This document shows positions 1 through 5,464 of a DNA stretch of 7,747 nt, piece by piece. This DNA comes from Methylococcaceae bacterium UBA4132 (lineage in GTDB: Bacteria > Pseudomonadota > Gammaproteobacteria > Methylococcales > Methylomonadaceae). The translations under genes and the position numbers were made by a program. Numbering within the stretch: position 1 is the first letter of the stretch; each line of letters begins with the position of its first letter. Location: contig DFWO01000096.1 of NCBI GenBank assembly GCA_002380945.1, positions 1 through 7,747 of the forward strand, in the 5' to 3' direction. The notes under the pieces were generated by a model. That model saw only the letters and a program-made list of their open reading frames with translations, was not told the DNA's origin and searched no databases.

Positions 1-11
1 GGGGGGGGGGG
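1..11 (+). repeat. Homopolymeric G tract (11 G)
   Basis: Eleven consecutive G residues open the window and read in frame as glycine codons of the partial gene. G runs of this length inside genes for surface proteins can change length by slipped-strand mispairing. The tract touches the window edge, so its true length is unknown, and a sequencing or assembly artefact (poly-G at a read end) is a real alternative. Confidence 0.6.
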
Positions 12-1050
12 CGGAGAAACGACTAGCTCCAATAATTTGTCCTATCCTGCTATATTTCCTTCCACAGGTGTGACACTCAACGGTACGAAAGGACTGTGGG
101 GTTTAGCTGGGACATTAGGCAATGGTATGTCTTATGGTTGCGCCGTACCTGAAACCATAGGTACTACTACTTATCCGAATACGTCCTGCGTCAATCCTGA
201 CGGCACCTATATGACCCTCGCTCAGTGTAGTACTAGCGTTTGCGCTGGTAGCACAGTCGAAGAAATATACTGGCAGAAAAATTCGGCTAACGTATGGCAA
301 GCTGATTCTGTTGGACCGTCCGCTGGCTCACCACAGACAGCTACTCATTTGGACTGGGGCGATAACCTCGAAAGCGTATCATGGAGTGCGAGTTCCATGA
401 TCCGTGTGGAAACAGGTCCATTTGCCACTTTAGATTCCCTTCAGACAGGTTTCCAAATGTGGCATGTATTCGGACAGGGAACGACAGAACTGTGGGGCGT
501 TCGTGCTGTCAACTCAAATCAGCCCTATTTGTATGAGTCACTCTATGCCTTTATAAACACGCCGACTGCACGCTTAAATATGACCAAGCTGGAGTCAGGC
601 GCAAGCACTTGTCCAACTACATACACACCCTCTGGATTCAATCCTTTGTGGAATTCCTCTACAAATACTTGGAATAATACGTTTCTACAGCGAGATATTC
701 CCTACACTGCGGAACTAGCTATTAGTGGCAAGTTTGTATATGGCTATGTCTGGAATTTGCGCAAAGACCCTATGCCAACAGGTGCAACCAGCAAGGCAGG
801 CTGGTGGCGGTTGACGTTCTATTCGCCTGAAGTGGAGTTTACCAGCGGAACCTCGCTAGTTCCTCCTACGTTACCAGATGCAATCCCAGCAGGCACAACC
901 ATTGCAGCCGTACCAGCAGCGGAAGAATCTGATACAGGTCCGCTTTACCTGCCTGTTATCGATTCGGTGAATAATTTAACTTATATTGATATTTGCATCA
1001 CTGAGAGTAATGGCGGTGGTGGCAAAGGCGGCGGCGGTAGTAAACCATAA
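1..1050 (+). CDS. Partial gene: probable exported protein of unknown function, glycine-rich at both visible ends
   Basis: The frame is open from base 1 to the TAA at 1048-1050, so the 5' end lies outside the window and the TTG at 37 is probably an internal Leu codon, not the start. Counting from base 1, 349 residues are visible. They begin with five glycines (11-G run) and a Thr/Ser/Asn stretch, and end in a glycine-rich tail with one Lys in the middle (residues 338-346) followed by SKP. Between them is a Thr/Ser/Asn/Trp-rich, charge-poor region with six cysteines (47, 63, 76, 81, 204, 332), an even number that fits disulfides in an exported protein. A GYVWNLR (248-254) and GWWRLTFY (267-274) pair looks like beta strands near the C-terminus. 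I do not recognise the family. No membrane segment is visible; any signal peptide would lie upstream. The next gene is 235 bp downstream, behind a hairpin, so co-transcription is uncertain. Confidence 0.75.
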   Translation, partial: GGGGGETTSSNNLSYPAIFPSTGVTLNGTKGLWGLAGTLGNGMSYGCAVPETIGTTTYPNTSCVNPDGTYMTLAQCSTSVCAGSTVEEIYWQKNSANVWQADSVGPSAGSPQTATHLDWGDNLESVSWSASSMIRVETGPFATLDSLQTGFQMWHVFGQGTTELWGVRAVNSNQPYLYESLYAFINTPTARLNMTKLESGASTCPTTYTPSGFNPLWNSSTNTWNNTFLQRDIPYTAELAISGKFVYGYVWNLRKDPMPTGATSKAGWWRLTFYSPEVEFTSGTSLVPPTLPDAIPAGTTIAAVPAAEESDTGPLYLPVIDSVNNLTYIDICITESNGGGGKGGGGSKP

Positions 1051-1104
1051 AGTTAGGTTATCTAGCTTCAATTAACAACCAAGTTAAACAGGCAGATTAT
1101 AAGG

Positions 1105-1131
1105 GGTGGGCGCGATACATTCGCGCCCACC
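1105..1131. repeat. GC-rich palindrome downstream of the first gene
   Basis: A perfect 11-bp inverted repeat, GGTGGGCGCGA at 1105-1115 and TCGCGCCCACC at 1121-1131, surrounds a 5-base loop (TACAT). It lies 54 bp after the stop of the preceding gene and could end its transcript, but no T-run follows, so it is not a textbook intrinsic terminator. The GTGGGCGCGA stem resembles short dispersed palindromes of cyanobacteria and filamentous sulfur bacteria (from memory). It is the main structure in the 1051-1285 gap. Confidence 0.7.
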
Positions 1132-1180
1132 TGAGTGTAATTCTGCACTGTATTACTGTAATCCCCTAATAACACCACTT

Positions 1181-1199
1181 AACGTTTCCAAAAAACGTT
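1181..1199. repeat. Small AT-rich inverted repeat upstream of the secreted repeat-protein gene
   Basis: AACGTTT at 1181-1187 and AAACGTT at 1193-1199 form a 7-bp perfect inverted repeat around CCAAA. It lies about 90 bp before the ATG at 1286, a position compatible with an operator or a leader hairpin. Nothing ties it to a known regulator, and I found no convincing -35/-10 pair in this gap. Confidence 0.3.
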
Positions 1200-1273
1200 T
1201 ATTCGAAATATATATCAGATAGGGGTGAAGAATCCTCGCCTCGCTCATAAATGTTCCGATAATAGAATAAGAT

Positions 1274-1277
1274 GAGG
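1274..1277 (+). promoter_or_regulatory. Ribosome binding site fixing the start at 1286
   Basis: GAGG, eight bases before the ATG, is a good Shine-Dalgarno match. Together with the signal peptide that begins there, it supports the 1286 start. Confidence 0.6.
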
Positions 1278-1285
1278 ACATTATC

Positions 1286-3013
1286 ATGGACAAGCAAACT
1301 CTAAACTGTACGATGGCTATTGTTGCAGCCTTAGCTGTCTCGGCGACCGCCACGTCAGTAGTAGCATCTCCGCCATCACCCAGTTTTAGCTGGCAAACGG
1401 TAGTCAATAACGGCGATTACATACCGACTGCAAGCTGTAATCCAACAACGCCGACTTCCCCACCGTGTCGAAAATTTAACAGTTACAATCAACCTTCTGT
1501 CAACGAGAAAAATCTGGTGGTTTTTCGCGCACGCAGCAAGGGAGGTTCAGGTGGCGAACCTGTACACGGTGTCTACACACGCGATATGGACACAGGCGGC
1601 GCAATAGTCAAAATCCTTGACCGTGACACGCTAGTGCCAGAACCCAATAACCTAAATTCAAAATTTGTAGAGCCACCGTCATTTCCCCGTATTGATATGG
1701 TTTCGTCCATGATTGCTACGCGGGGCAATCATCAACCTGTATTTGAATATATACCGCCGAATGAGACAGATACTACGAAGGCAGGTACGACAGGCATTTA
1801 TACCAACCCCTTCGGTTCTTTGATTACAGGTGTCAGCAAATTGGGAATCGTTCCCGAATTTTCGTTTTTTCAAGTACCCGAATTTCCCAGTGTGGCTTTT
1901 GATGTTTTTCCTGGTGCGCCTGCGGTGGCTCAAGGCTCAACCATTGTGTTCAAAGGCAATTACACGGTGGGATTAGCCAGCAAGACTGGCGTGTATTACC
2001 GCAACCTTGAAAACGGCAATACTCAGCCAGTCGTATTGATTGCCAATAATACGCACACCTTGATTCCAAGTTCCAACAAATTATTTGGCTCTACTGCGCC
2101 ACCTAGTGCCGTTGGTAAACAAGCCGTATTTGCGGGTTTTGATAATGAGGAAAATCCAACAGCAGGAGGTATCTATCTTGCACCATTGGAAACTTACCAA
2201 CTTAACAAGCAACCTAAACTGAGAACGTTGGTCCGTATAGATTCGCAAGTTCCTGATGAACCTAAGAACGCCAAGTTCAATAAACTCGGTGAAGGTGTCT
2301 CCTTCGATGGTCATTATGTAGCATTTTGGGGCGCATGGGGGGAAGAGAACAAAAAAGTGCGTCTGTACTGCCCAGAAGAAGGCAACAAAGATCTCAAAGC
2401 ATACTGTAATAGCACTGCATTGGATCAAGACTCAGTGGGCTGGTATCAAGAAAAACAAGTTCCAGTGAATCAAGGCATATTCGTCTATGATTTAAGAACC
2501 AACAAGATTGTCAGAGTGGCTAGAACGGGTACAAAACCTTCTGATTTCTCTGATTTTATGTACTGGAATTTCTCTGGCAAAGCTCCTAGTGTCGGTGAAG
2601 GTGGAGAGAGCGATGATGATGGCGAGCTCGCACGTTGGCGGTCTGCCTCGTTCATGGCAGTTTCAAGTAAAGTCGATGATCACGAAGATGGTGTCTACCA
2701 TACTGCATTCAAGGCAAGAACTGGAATCACTGACGGCAGTAATGTTTATGTGAACCCAGTGGATGGCATTTATCTCAGAGAAGGCACTGAAAAATCTCCG
2801 CTGCTCACGCTGGTTAAAACTGGAATGGACGGAACGCTGTTCGACTCTGAGGCTATCGACCCTGACACAAACATGGTACTTCCAGTCACAGAGATGGGGA
2901 TTGAACGTGACGGTTTCCGTGGTAACTCGTTGGCTATCAACGTGAGCATGGGTACAGAAGAGGCGGGCTGGGCAGGAATTTACTTCACGCGTGTAGCAAC
3001 TCCATCCAAATAG
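1286..3013 (+). CDS. Secreted repeat protein, possibly a seven-bladed beta-propeller / NxxGxxAF-type repeat protein
   Basis: 575 residues. The ATG is supported by a GAGG at 1274-1277, eight bases upstream, and by the signal peptide it gives: Lys3, a hydrophobic Ala/Val core at about 10-26, and a likely cleavage after VVA (27). The mature part carries seven G-[IV]-[YF] strand motifs: GVYTRD (95), GIYTN (170), GVYYRN (235), GIYLA (295), GIFVYD (397), GIYLR (494) and GIYFT (564). Several are preceded by a VVFRA/VFKG/VFAG/VAFWG-like strand and followed by a LVKTG/ILDRD/LVRID-like strand. This resembles NxxGxxAF or DUF7453-type repeats and could fold as a propeller; that is inference. Two close Cys pairs (51/61 and 362/374) suggest disulfides, and an acidic loop (about 441-447) could bind cations. 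No C-terminal sorting signal or anchor is evident, so it is probably periplasmic or released. No catalytic motif seen; function unknown. Confidence 0.85.
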   Translation: MDKQTLNCTMAIVAALAVSATATSVVASPPSPSFSWQTVVNNGDYIPTASCNPTTPTSPPCRKFNSYNQPSVNEKNLVVFRARSKGGSGGEPVHGVYTRDMDTGGAIVKILDRDTLVPEPNNLNSKFVEPPSFPRIDMVSSMIATRGNHQPVFEYIPPNETDTTKAGTTGIYTNPFGSLITGVSKLGIVPEFSFFQVPEFPSVAFDVFPGAPAVAQGSTIVFKGNYTVGLASKTGVYYRNLENGNTQPVVLIANNTHTLIPSSNKLFGSTAPPSAVGKQAVFAGFDNEENPTAGGIYLAPLETYQLNKQPKLRTLVRIDSQVPDEPKNAKFNKLGEGVSFDGHYVAFWGAWGEENKKVRLYCPEEGNKDLKAYCNSTALDQDSVGWYQEKQVPVNQGIFVYDLRTNKIVRVARTGTKPSDFSDFMYWNFSGKAPSVGEGGESDDDGELARWRSASFMAVSSKVDDHEDGVYHTAFKARTGITDGSNVYVNPVDGIYLREGTEKSPLLTLVKTGMDGTLFDSEAIDPDTNMVLPVTEMGIERDGFRGNSLAINVSMGTEEAGWAGIYFTRVATPSK

Positions 3014-3059
3014 GGTAGGTAGATAACTTTATCATTTACCGACACGAAACGAATACAAC

Positions 3060-3091
3060 GGGTAGGCAAGCAAAAAGACGCTTGCCTACCC
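3060..3091. repeat. Perfect 12-bp stem palindrome (GGGTAGGCAAGC)
   Basis: GGGTAGGCAAGC at 3060-3071 and GCTTGCCTACCC at 3080-3091 form a perfect inverted repeat around an 8-base loop (AAAAAGAC). It lies 46 bp after the stop of the secreted repeat-protein gene, in a convergent intergenic region, and may act as a transcription end for it. No T-run follows. Another copy of its outer sequence (GGGTAGG) sits at 3013-3019, just past the stop codon, hinting that the whole 3013-3092 stretch is repeat-derived. Confidence 0.7.
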
Positions 3092-3106
3092 TACAAAATT
3101 AGCTGC

Positions 3107-3219
3107 GTAGGTTGGGTTGCCGCTTTTTGGCAACCCAACAACATCCCCATGCGACCATCATTAAAACCATCGTTTTACAACTGCTCGTGTTGGGCTGGCT
3201 TATTGCCAACCCAACCTAC
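3107..3219. mobile_element. 113-bp MITE-like element with 15-bp terminal inverted repeats
   Basis: The ends, GTAGGTTGGGTTGCC (3107-3121) and GCCAACCCAACCTAC (3205-3219), are inverted repeats matching at 14 of 15 positions. Each end also folds on itself. The left hairpin is a perfect 11-bp stem (3111-3121 with 3129-3139, loop GCTTTTT). The right hairpin is an 11-bp stem with one mismatch (3189-3199 with 3205-3215, loop TTATT). There is no coding capacity. Non-autonomous elements of this GTAGGTTGGGTT type are, from memory, widespread in cyanobacteria and some sulfur bacteria. I see no clear target-site duplication. The right end overlaps the last codon of the minus-strand QEGLA gene and provides its TAG stop. 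It may also serve as a shared transcription end for the two convergent genes. Confidence 0.6.
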
Positions 3220-4496
3220 AACTTAACGACTGGCGCAGCCTCCAGAAGTTTTTCAGCAACTATCACCATCGGTTCTATATTCATCTTATTTATGAAAGTA
3301 GAGTATGTGAGGAGAGCCAATAAATAGCGGGGGTCACTTACCCAAGGCGGCAGATAGCGTGGTGCTTGGCATAATCCCATTTCATAAAGCTGGCAGAGGG
3401 CGGGGATGTCCATCATATCCAGTTTGCCGCAGAACAGTAACTTTAAACAGTCGGAACGACCAGCGGCAAAAAAGGCGCGAATGGCATTGCTGACTCCCAG
3501 CAGTCCAAATAGATAAACAACATCTTTGGTAAACGGCGCACCACCTGTAATTACGCCGCCCCTAAATACCCGCCTAGCATTCTCAAAAGCTTGATCGGCA
3601 TCGCCAGCCCGCTCCAGATAATAGCGATATACCTCCAGAAAATCCGCGCCTTCAACTGCCATTTGGATAGCGAAGACTCGATCTGCCAGCCGCCGCATTC
3701 GGTCTAATTCCATTGAACCGCTGATAATTTCTGCAAAAACTGCCAGTCCCTCTTGAGTTCGCGTCGTACCTGGATGCCCCGCTGCCAGAATGGGCAGATC
3801 AGTCTGGGCGCGACCATTGAGTGAGGTTGCAACATGAATGTAGGCTTCGTGGTTTAAAAGTTGGCTGGCATCACGATCGGTGAAGCGAGCATCACGGCGG
3901 ATGCTGATAGTAGTCGCTGTTGCTAGGGCATTAGAAGAAAGTTTATCGACCAATTCTATCTTGGGTGCATCCTCGCCAAAATGCTTTTGGACAGCACGCT
4001 CAATGTCCTCGCCCACTTCCTCAGCGGAATGATAGTCGGGTGGCGCAATATCCATCTCGATACGAGCAAGTTGGTCAATCGTATCGCAAATACTCTGGGA
4101 CAGTTCCAAAGGCGTGATGGAATAGTAGCGCAAGGGTGTAGTCGGTTCACCATAAAGCTGACGGGAGTATTCAAAAAAGGCTGGCGTTCCTACGTTTTCG
4201 AGCATTCTCGCAGAGCGTTCGAGTGCATCTGCTTGCCGCTCCAGCCATAAATCAATGGGGGACATAGGCACAATCAAGCGTCGTGCCTCACGCACTGCAT
4301 CCAAGACAGGCGTAGGATTAATAGGCGTGTAGTTTACTTGGGGAAGTTCTTTAGCGTTTTTGGCGAAAAACACTTCTTTCACTTCGGTAGACCAACCGAT
4401 AGTCCGTAAGATGCGAATTGGACGACTGGCTTGATACAATATACTAGCTACTTTGCGAATTCGGTCTTTTTCGCGATTGCTGACTTTAGTATTCAT
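3216..4496 (-). CDS. QEGLA-family (TIGR02421/DUF1704) putative zinc metallopeptidase, MATCAP-like
   Basis: 426 residues, close to the usual size of the 'flavohemoglobin expression-modulating QEGLA motif protein' family. The signature is visible: HEAYIH at 216-221 (an HExxxH motif with H216, E217 and H221) and, 27 residues on, TQEGLAVFAE, with E249 the likely third metal ligand. Eukaryotic relatives (MATCAP/KIAA0895) use the same HExxxH arrangement as tubulin tyrosine carboxypeptidases; the bacterial substrate is unknown and the flavohemoglobin link is only a family name. No signal peptide or TM segment is seen, so it is probably cytoplasmic. The start is supported by CGGAGA ending in GGAG nine bases upstream on the minus strand. 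The last codons (VVKL then TAG) run into a MITE-like terminal repeat, so the native C-terminus may have been altered. It converges on the secreted repeat-protein gene. IS debris begins about 100 bp upstream. Confidence 0.88.
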   Translation of the reverse strand: MNTKVSNREKDRIRKVASILYQASRPIRILRTIGWSTEVKEVFFAKNAKELPQVNYTPINPTPVLDAVREARRLIVPMSPIDLWLERQADALERSARMLENVGTPAFFEYSRQLYGEPTTPLRYYSITPLELSQSICDTIDQLARIEMDIAPPDYHSAEEVGEDIERAVQKHFGEDAPKIELVDKLSSNALATATTISIRRDARFTDRDASQLLNHEAYIHVATSLNGRAQTDLPILAAGHPGTTRTQEGLAVFAEIISGSMELDRMRRLADRVFAIQMAVEGADFLEVYRYYLERAGDADQAFENARRVFRGGVITGGAPFTKDVVYLFGLLGVSNAIRAFFAAGRSDCLKLLFCGKLDMMDIPALCQLYEMGLCQAPRYLPPWVSDPRYLLALLTYSTFINKMNIEPMVIVAEKLLEAAPVVKL

Positions 4497-4504
4497 CTTT
4501 ATTT

Positions 4505-4510
4505 TCTCCG
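4505..4510 (-). promoter_or_regulatory. Ribosome binding site of the QEGLA-family gene
   Basis: On the minus strand, CGGAGA precedes the ATG (4496-4494) with nine bases between GGAG and the start, a good Shine-Dalgarno arrangement that decides the start. Confidence 0.55.
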
Positions 4511-4595
4511 TGAAAAATGAGATTGTTAACGTCGGCTTATTACCCTAGCCATACCCGTTGAATTGGGGTCTATGAAGTAATGGAACTCTTATTGT

Positions 4596-4620
4596 TGTGG
4601 TCAAGTTTTTTCAGACACCA
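4596..4620. repeat. Probable terminal inverted repeat of the IS3-family remnant
   Basis: The 25 bases start TGTGGTCAAG and end TCAGACACCA, typical in form for IS3-family ends (a 5' TG tip and an internal T-run), and lie 25 bp beyond the OrfB stop codon. The partner end is missing, so the boundary is estimated. Confidence 0.4.
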
Positions 4621-4645
4621 CAGTAGGTTATTTTACTACCCTTTT

Positions 4646-4789
4646 TTATTCGTAGACATTGAGAGACAGATAGCCCGATAATGTTGAATGTAAGCGTTGG
4701 CAATTATAAAAGCCGACCATGTAGTCAGTGATATCGAGAATAGCTTCTTGATGATTGGCGTATTGACGTTGCCAAACGCGTTCGATTTT
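4646..4789 (-). pseudogene. IS3-family transposase OrfB, C-terminal fragment
   Basis: Reading the minus strand from 4789 to the TAA at 4646-4648 gives 47 residues starting KIERVWQRQYANHQEA, continuing through ITDYMVGFYNCQRLHSTL and ending in LNVYE. This is the characteristic end of IS3-family integrase-type transposases, with the FYN-x-x-RLHSTL motif. The catalytic DDE region upstream is missing, cut off by the IS5 fragment. A probable terminal inverted repeat follows at 4596-4620 (TGTGGTCAAG... TCAGACACCA on the plus strand). Confidence 0.75.
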
Positions 4790-4791
4790 TA

Positions 4792-4816
4792 GAACCTGTT
4801 TTAAAAGTCTCGCTGT
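4792..4816. repeat. Probable terminal end of the IS5-family remnant
   Basis: GAACCTGTTTTAAAAGTCTC at 4792-4811 resembles the end sequence of IS427/IS1031-type elements. It lies 10-35 bp beyond the transposase stop and abuts the interrupted IS3 frame. TTA or CTA at the junction would suit the TNA target preference of this subgroup. Confidence 0.45.
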
Positions 4817-4825
4817 AGTCCACAG

Positions 4826-5179
4826 CTATAGGCGTGCGAGCATTAAGTTAATCATTGCAATGTGAATAAAAGCGGTACTCGAATCAGTCAGCACCTCATA
4901 ATCTTTACTGAGTCGGAGATAGCGATAAAGCCAAGCGAAGGTACGCTCAACGACCCATCGGCGTGGGAGTAATTCAAAGCCTTTTACCGTATCAGACCGT
5001 AATACAACATCCCAAACAATCCGAAAACTCCCAAGAATCCAAGCCGAAAAGTCTTTGCCTCGGTAGCCACCATCTACCCAGACGCGGCGTATCTTTTTAC
5101 AGCTTCCCGTGAGTGAGGCGAGTATCATCCGCACGCCCTCTCTTTCGGGTACATTCGCCGCCGTGACCACAACGACCAT
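4826..5179 (-). pseudogene. IS5-family (IS427/IS1031-like) transposase, C-terminal fragment
   Basis: The 117 residues correspond to the second half of an IS5-family DDE transposase: VVVVTAANVPERE (2-14), VWVDGGYRG (33-41) with the second catalytic Asp (D36), and RRWVVERTFAWLYRYLRLSKDYE (73-95) with the catalytic Glu (E78). The first Asp and the N-terminal half are absent. A stop codon (TAA, then AAA) sits immediately before the ATG, and the sequence further upstream is not IS5-like, so this is a truncation and the ATG is fortuitous. The right end of the element is probably at 4792. It belongs to the layered IS block between the QEGLA gene and the M48 operon. Confidence 0.8.
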
Positions 5180-5281
5180 TTTTTATCAGCTCTATACTTT
5201 CACAAGACCAACATCGGTAGATTATTTTTCTTCTATCCTGATAGAAATTATCGGCTATCACTACAAATTTAGCCACTACCC
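5172..5281 (-). pseudogene. IS1-family-like element, first end plus InsA N-terminal fragment
   Basis: On the minus strand the segment starts with GGTAGTGGCTAAATTTGTAG (from about 5280), a plausible IS1-type end. It runs into a frame encoding IIYRCWSCESIELIKNG (about 5225-5172), matching the CxxC zinc-finger start of IS1 InsA-like proteins (C-x-x-C...S-x-x-L-x-K-N-G). The expected second CxxC (K-C-x-x-C-G) is missing because the IS5 fragment begins there. No ATG precedes it; ATA occurs at about the expected start. The fragment is short, so the family call is tentative. Confidence 0.45.
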
Positions 5282-5464
5282 ACAATTTAAGGCTCTTCTT
5301 GTTGACAGTTTGGGTGATTAAAGTGAATTGATAGAACATACTGAAATCTGAGTGTTTTACTACGCTACATACAGACATAGCGACGCAACGATGGAGTCCA
5401 TTGTATTAAACGGTGCGGTTAGTGTAGCATTGCGCTATTTATCGTCTAACCTCATCGTTTATTT
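5282..5464. promoter_or_regulatory. Upstream region of the M48-rsgA operon; weak candidate promoter
   Basis: No gene or strong hairpin is seen here. The best promoter-like pair is TTGTAT (5401-5406) and TAGCAT (5425-5430), 18 bp apart and about 35 bp before the M48 start. A TTGACA (5302-5307) lacks a good -10 at the right distance. There is no clear Shine-Dalgarno before the ATG at 5465. Because IS debris ends at about 5281, the operon promoter most likely lies within this stretch. Confidence 0.3.

Larger units (their letters stand above)
4596..5281 (-). mobile_element. Nested insertion-sequence remnants: IS3, IS5 and IS1 families
   Basis: Three IS fragments lie end to end, all reading on the minus strand: an IS3-family right part (4596-4791), an IS5-family transposase 3' part (4792-about 5179), and an IS1-like first end (about 5172-5281). 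The IS5 end (GAACCTGTTTTAAAAG on the plus strand from 4792) cuts into the IS3 reading frame directly after a TA, consistent with insertion into the IS3 copy. The IS5 fragment is itself truncated where the IS1-like piece begins. None of the three retains a full transposase, so the block is inert unless a complete copy elsewhere acts on its ends. Confidence 0.7.

Noticed and set aside
37..39. TTG at 37 as the start codon of the first gene
   Set aside because: The frame stays open to base 1, no ribosome binding site precedes it, and no signal peptide follows, so the gene most likely starts outside the window.
1105..1131. Canonical rho-independent terminators at the palindromes (1105, 3060, 7640)
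   Set aside because: None is followed by a T-run on the relevant strand; they are better described as repeats that might also affect transcription.
3013..3219. CRISPR array from the closely spaced repeats
   Set aside because: The units are inverted repeats of two different families, not direct repeats with regular spacers, and no cas gene is nearby.
3112..3327. Plus-strand 71-residue open frame
   Set aside because: It lies across the MITE-like palindromes and the antisense strand of the QEGLA gene; no ribosome binding site and no family resemblance.
4576..4604. Hybrid outward promoter from the IS3 end (TTGACC on the minus strand at 4604-4599) driving the QEGLA gene
   Set aside because: No hexamer at 16-18 bp spacing resembles a -10 (ATTACT and TTACTT are poor), so it is not supported.
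5174..5179. A6 run as a programmed frameshift site restoring the IS5 transposase
   Set aside because: The sequence upstream of the run does not resemble the IS5 N-terminal half in any frame; it looks like IS1-type sequence, so truncation explains it better.
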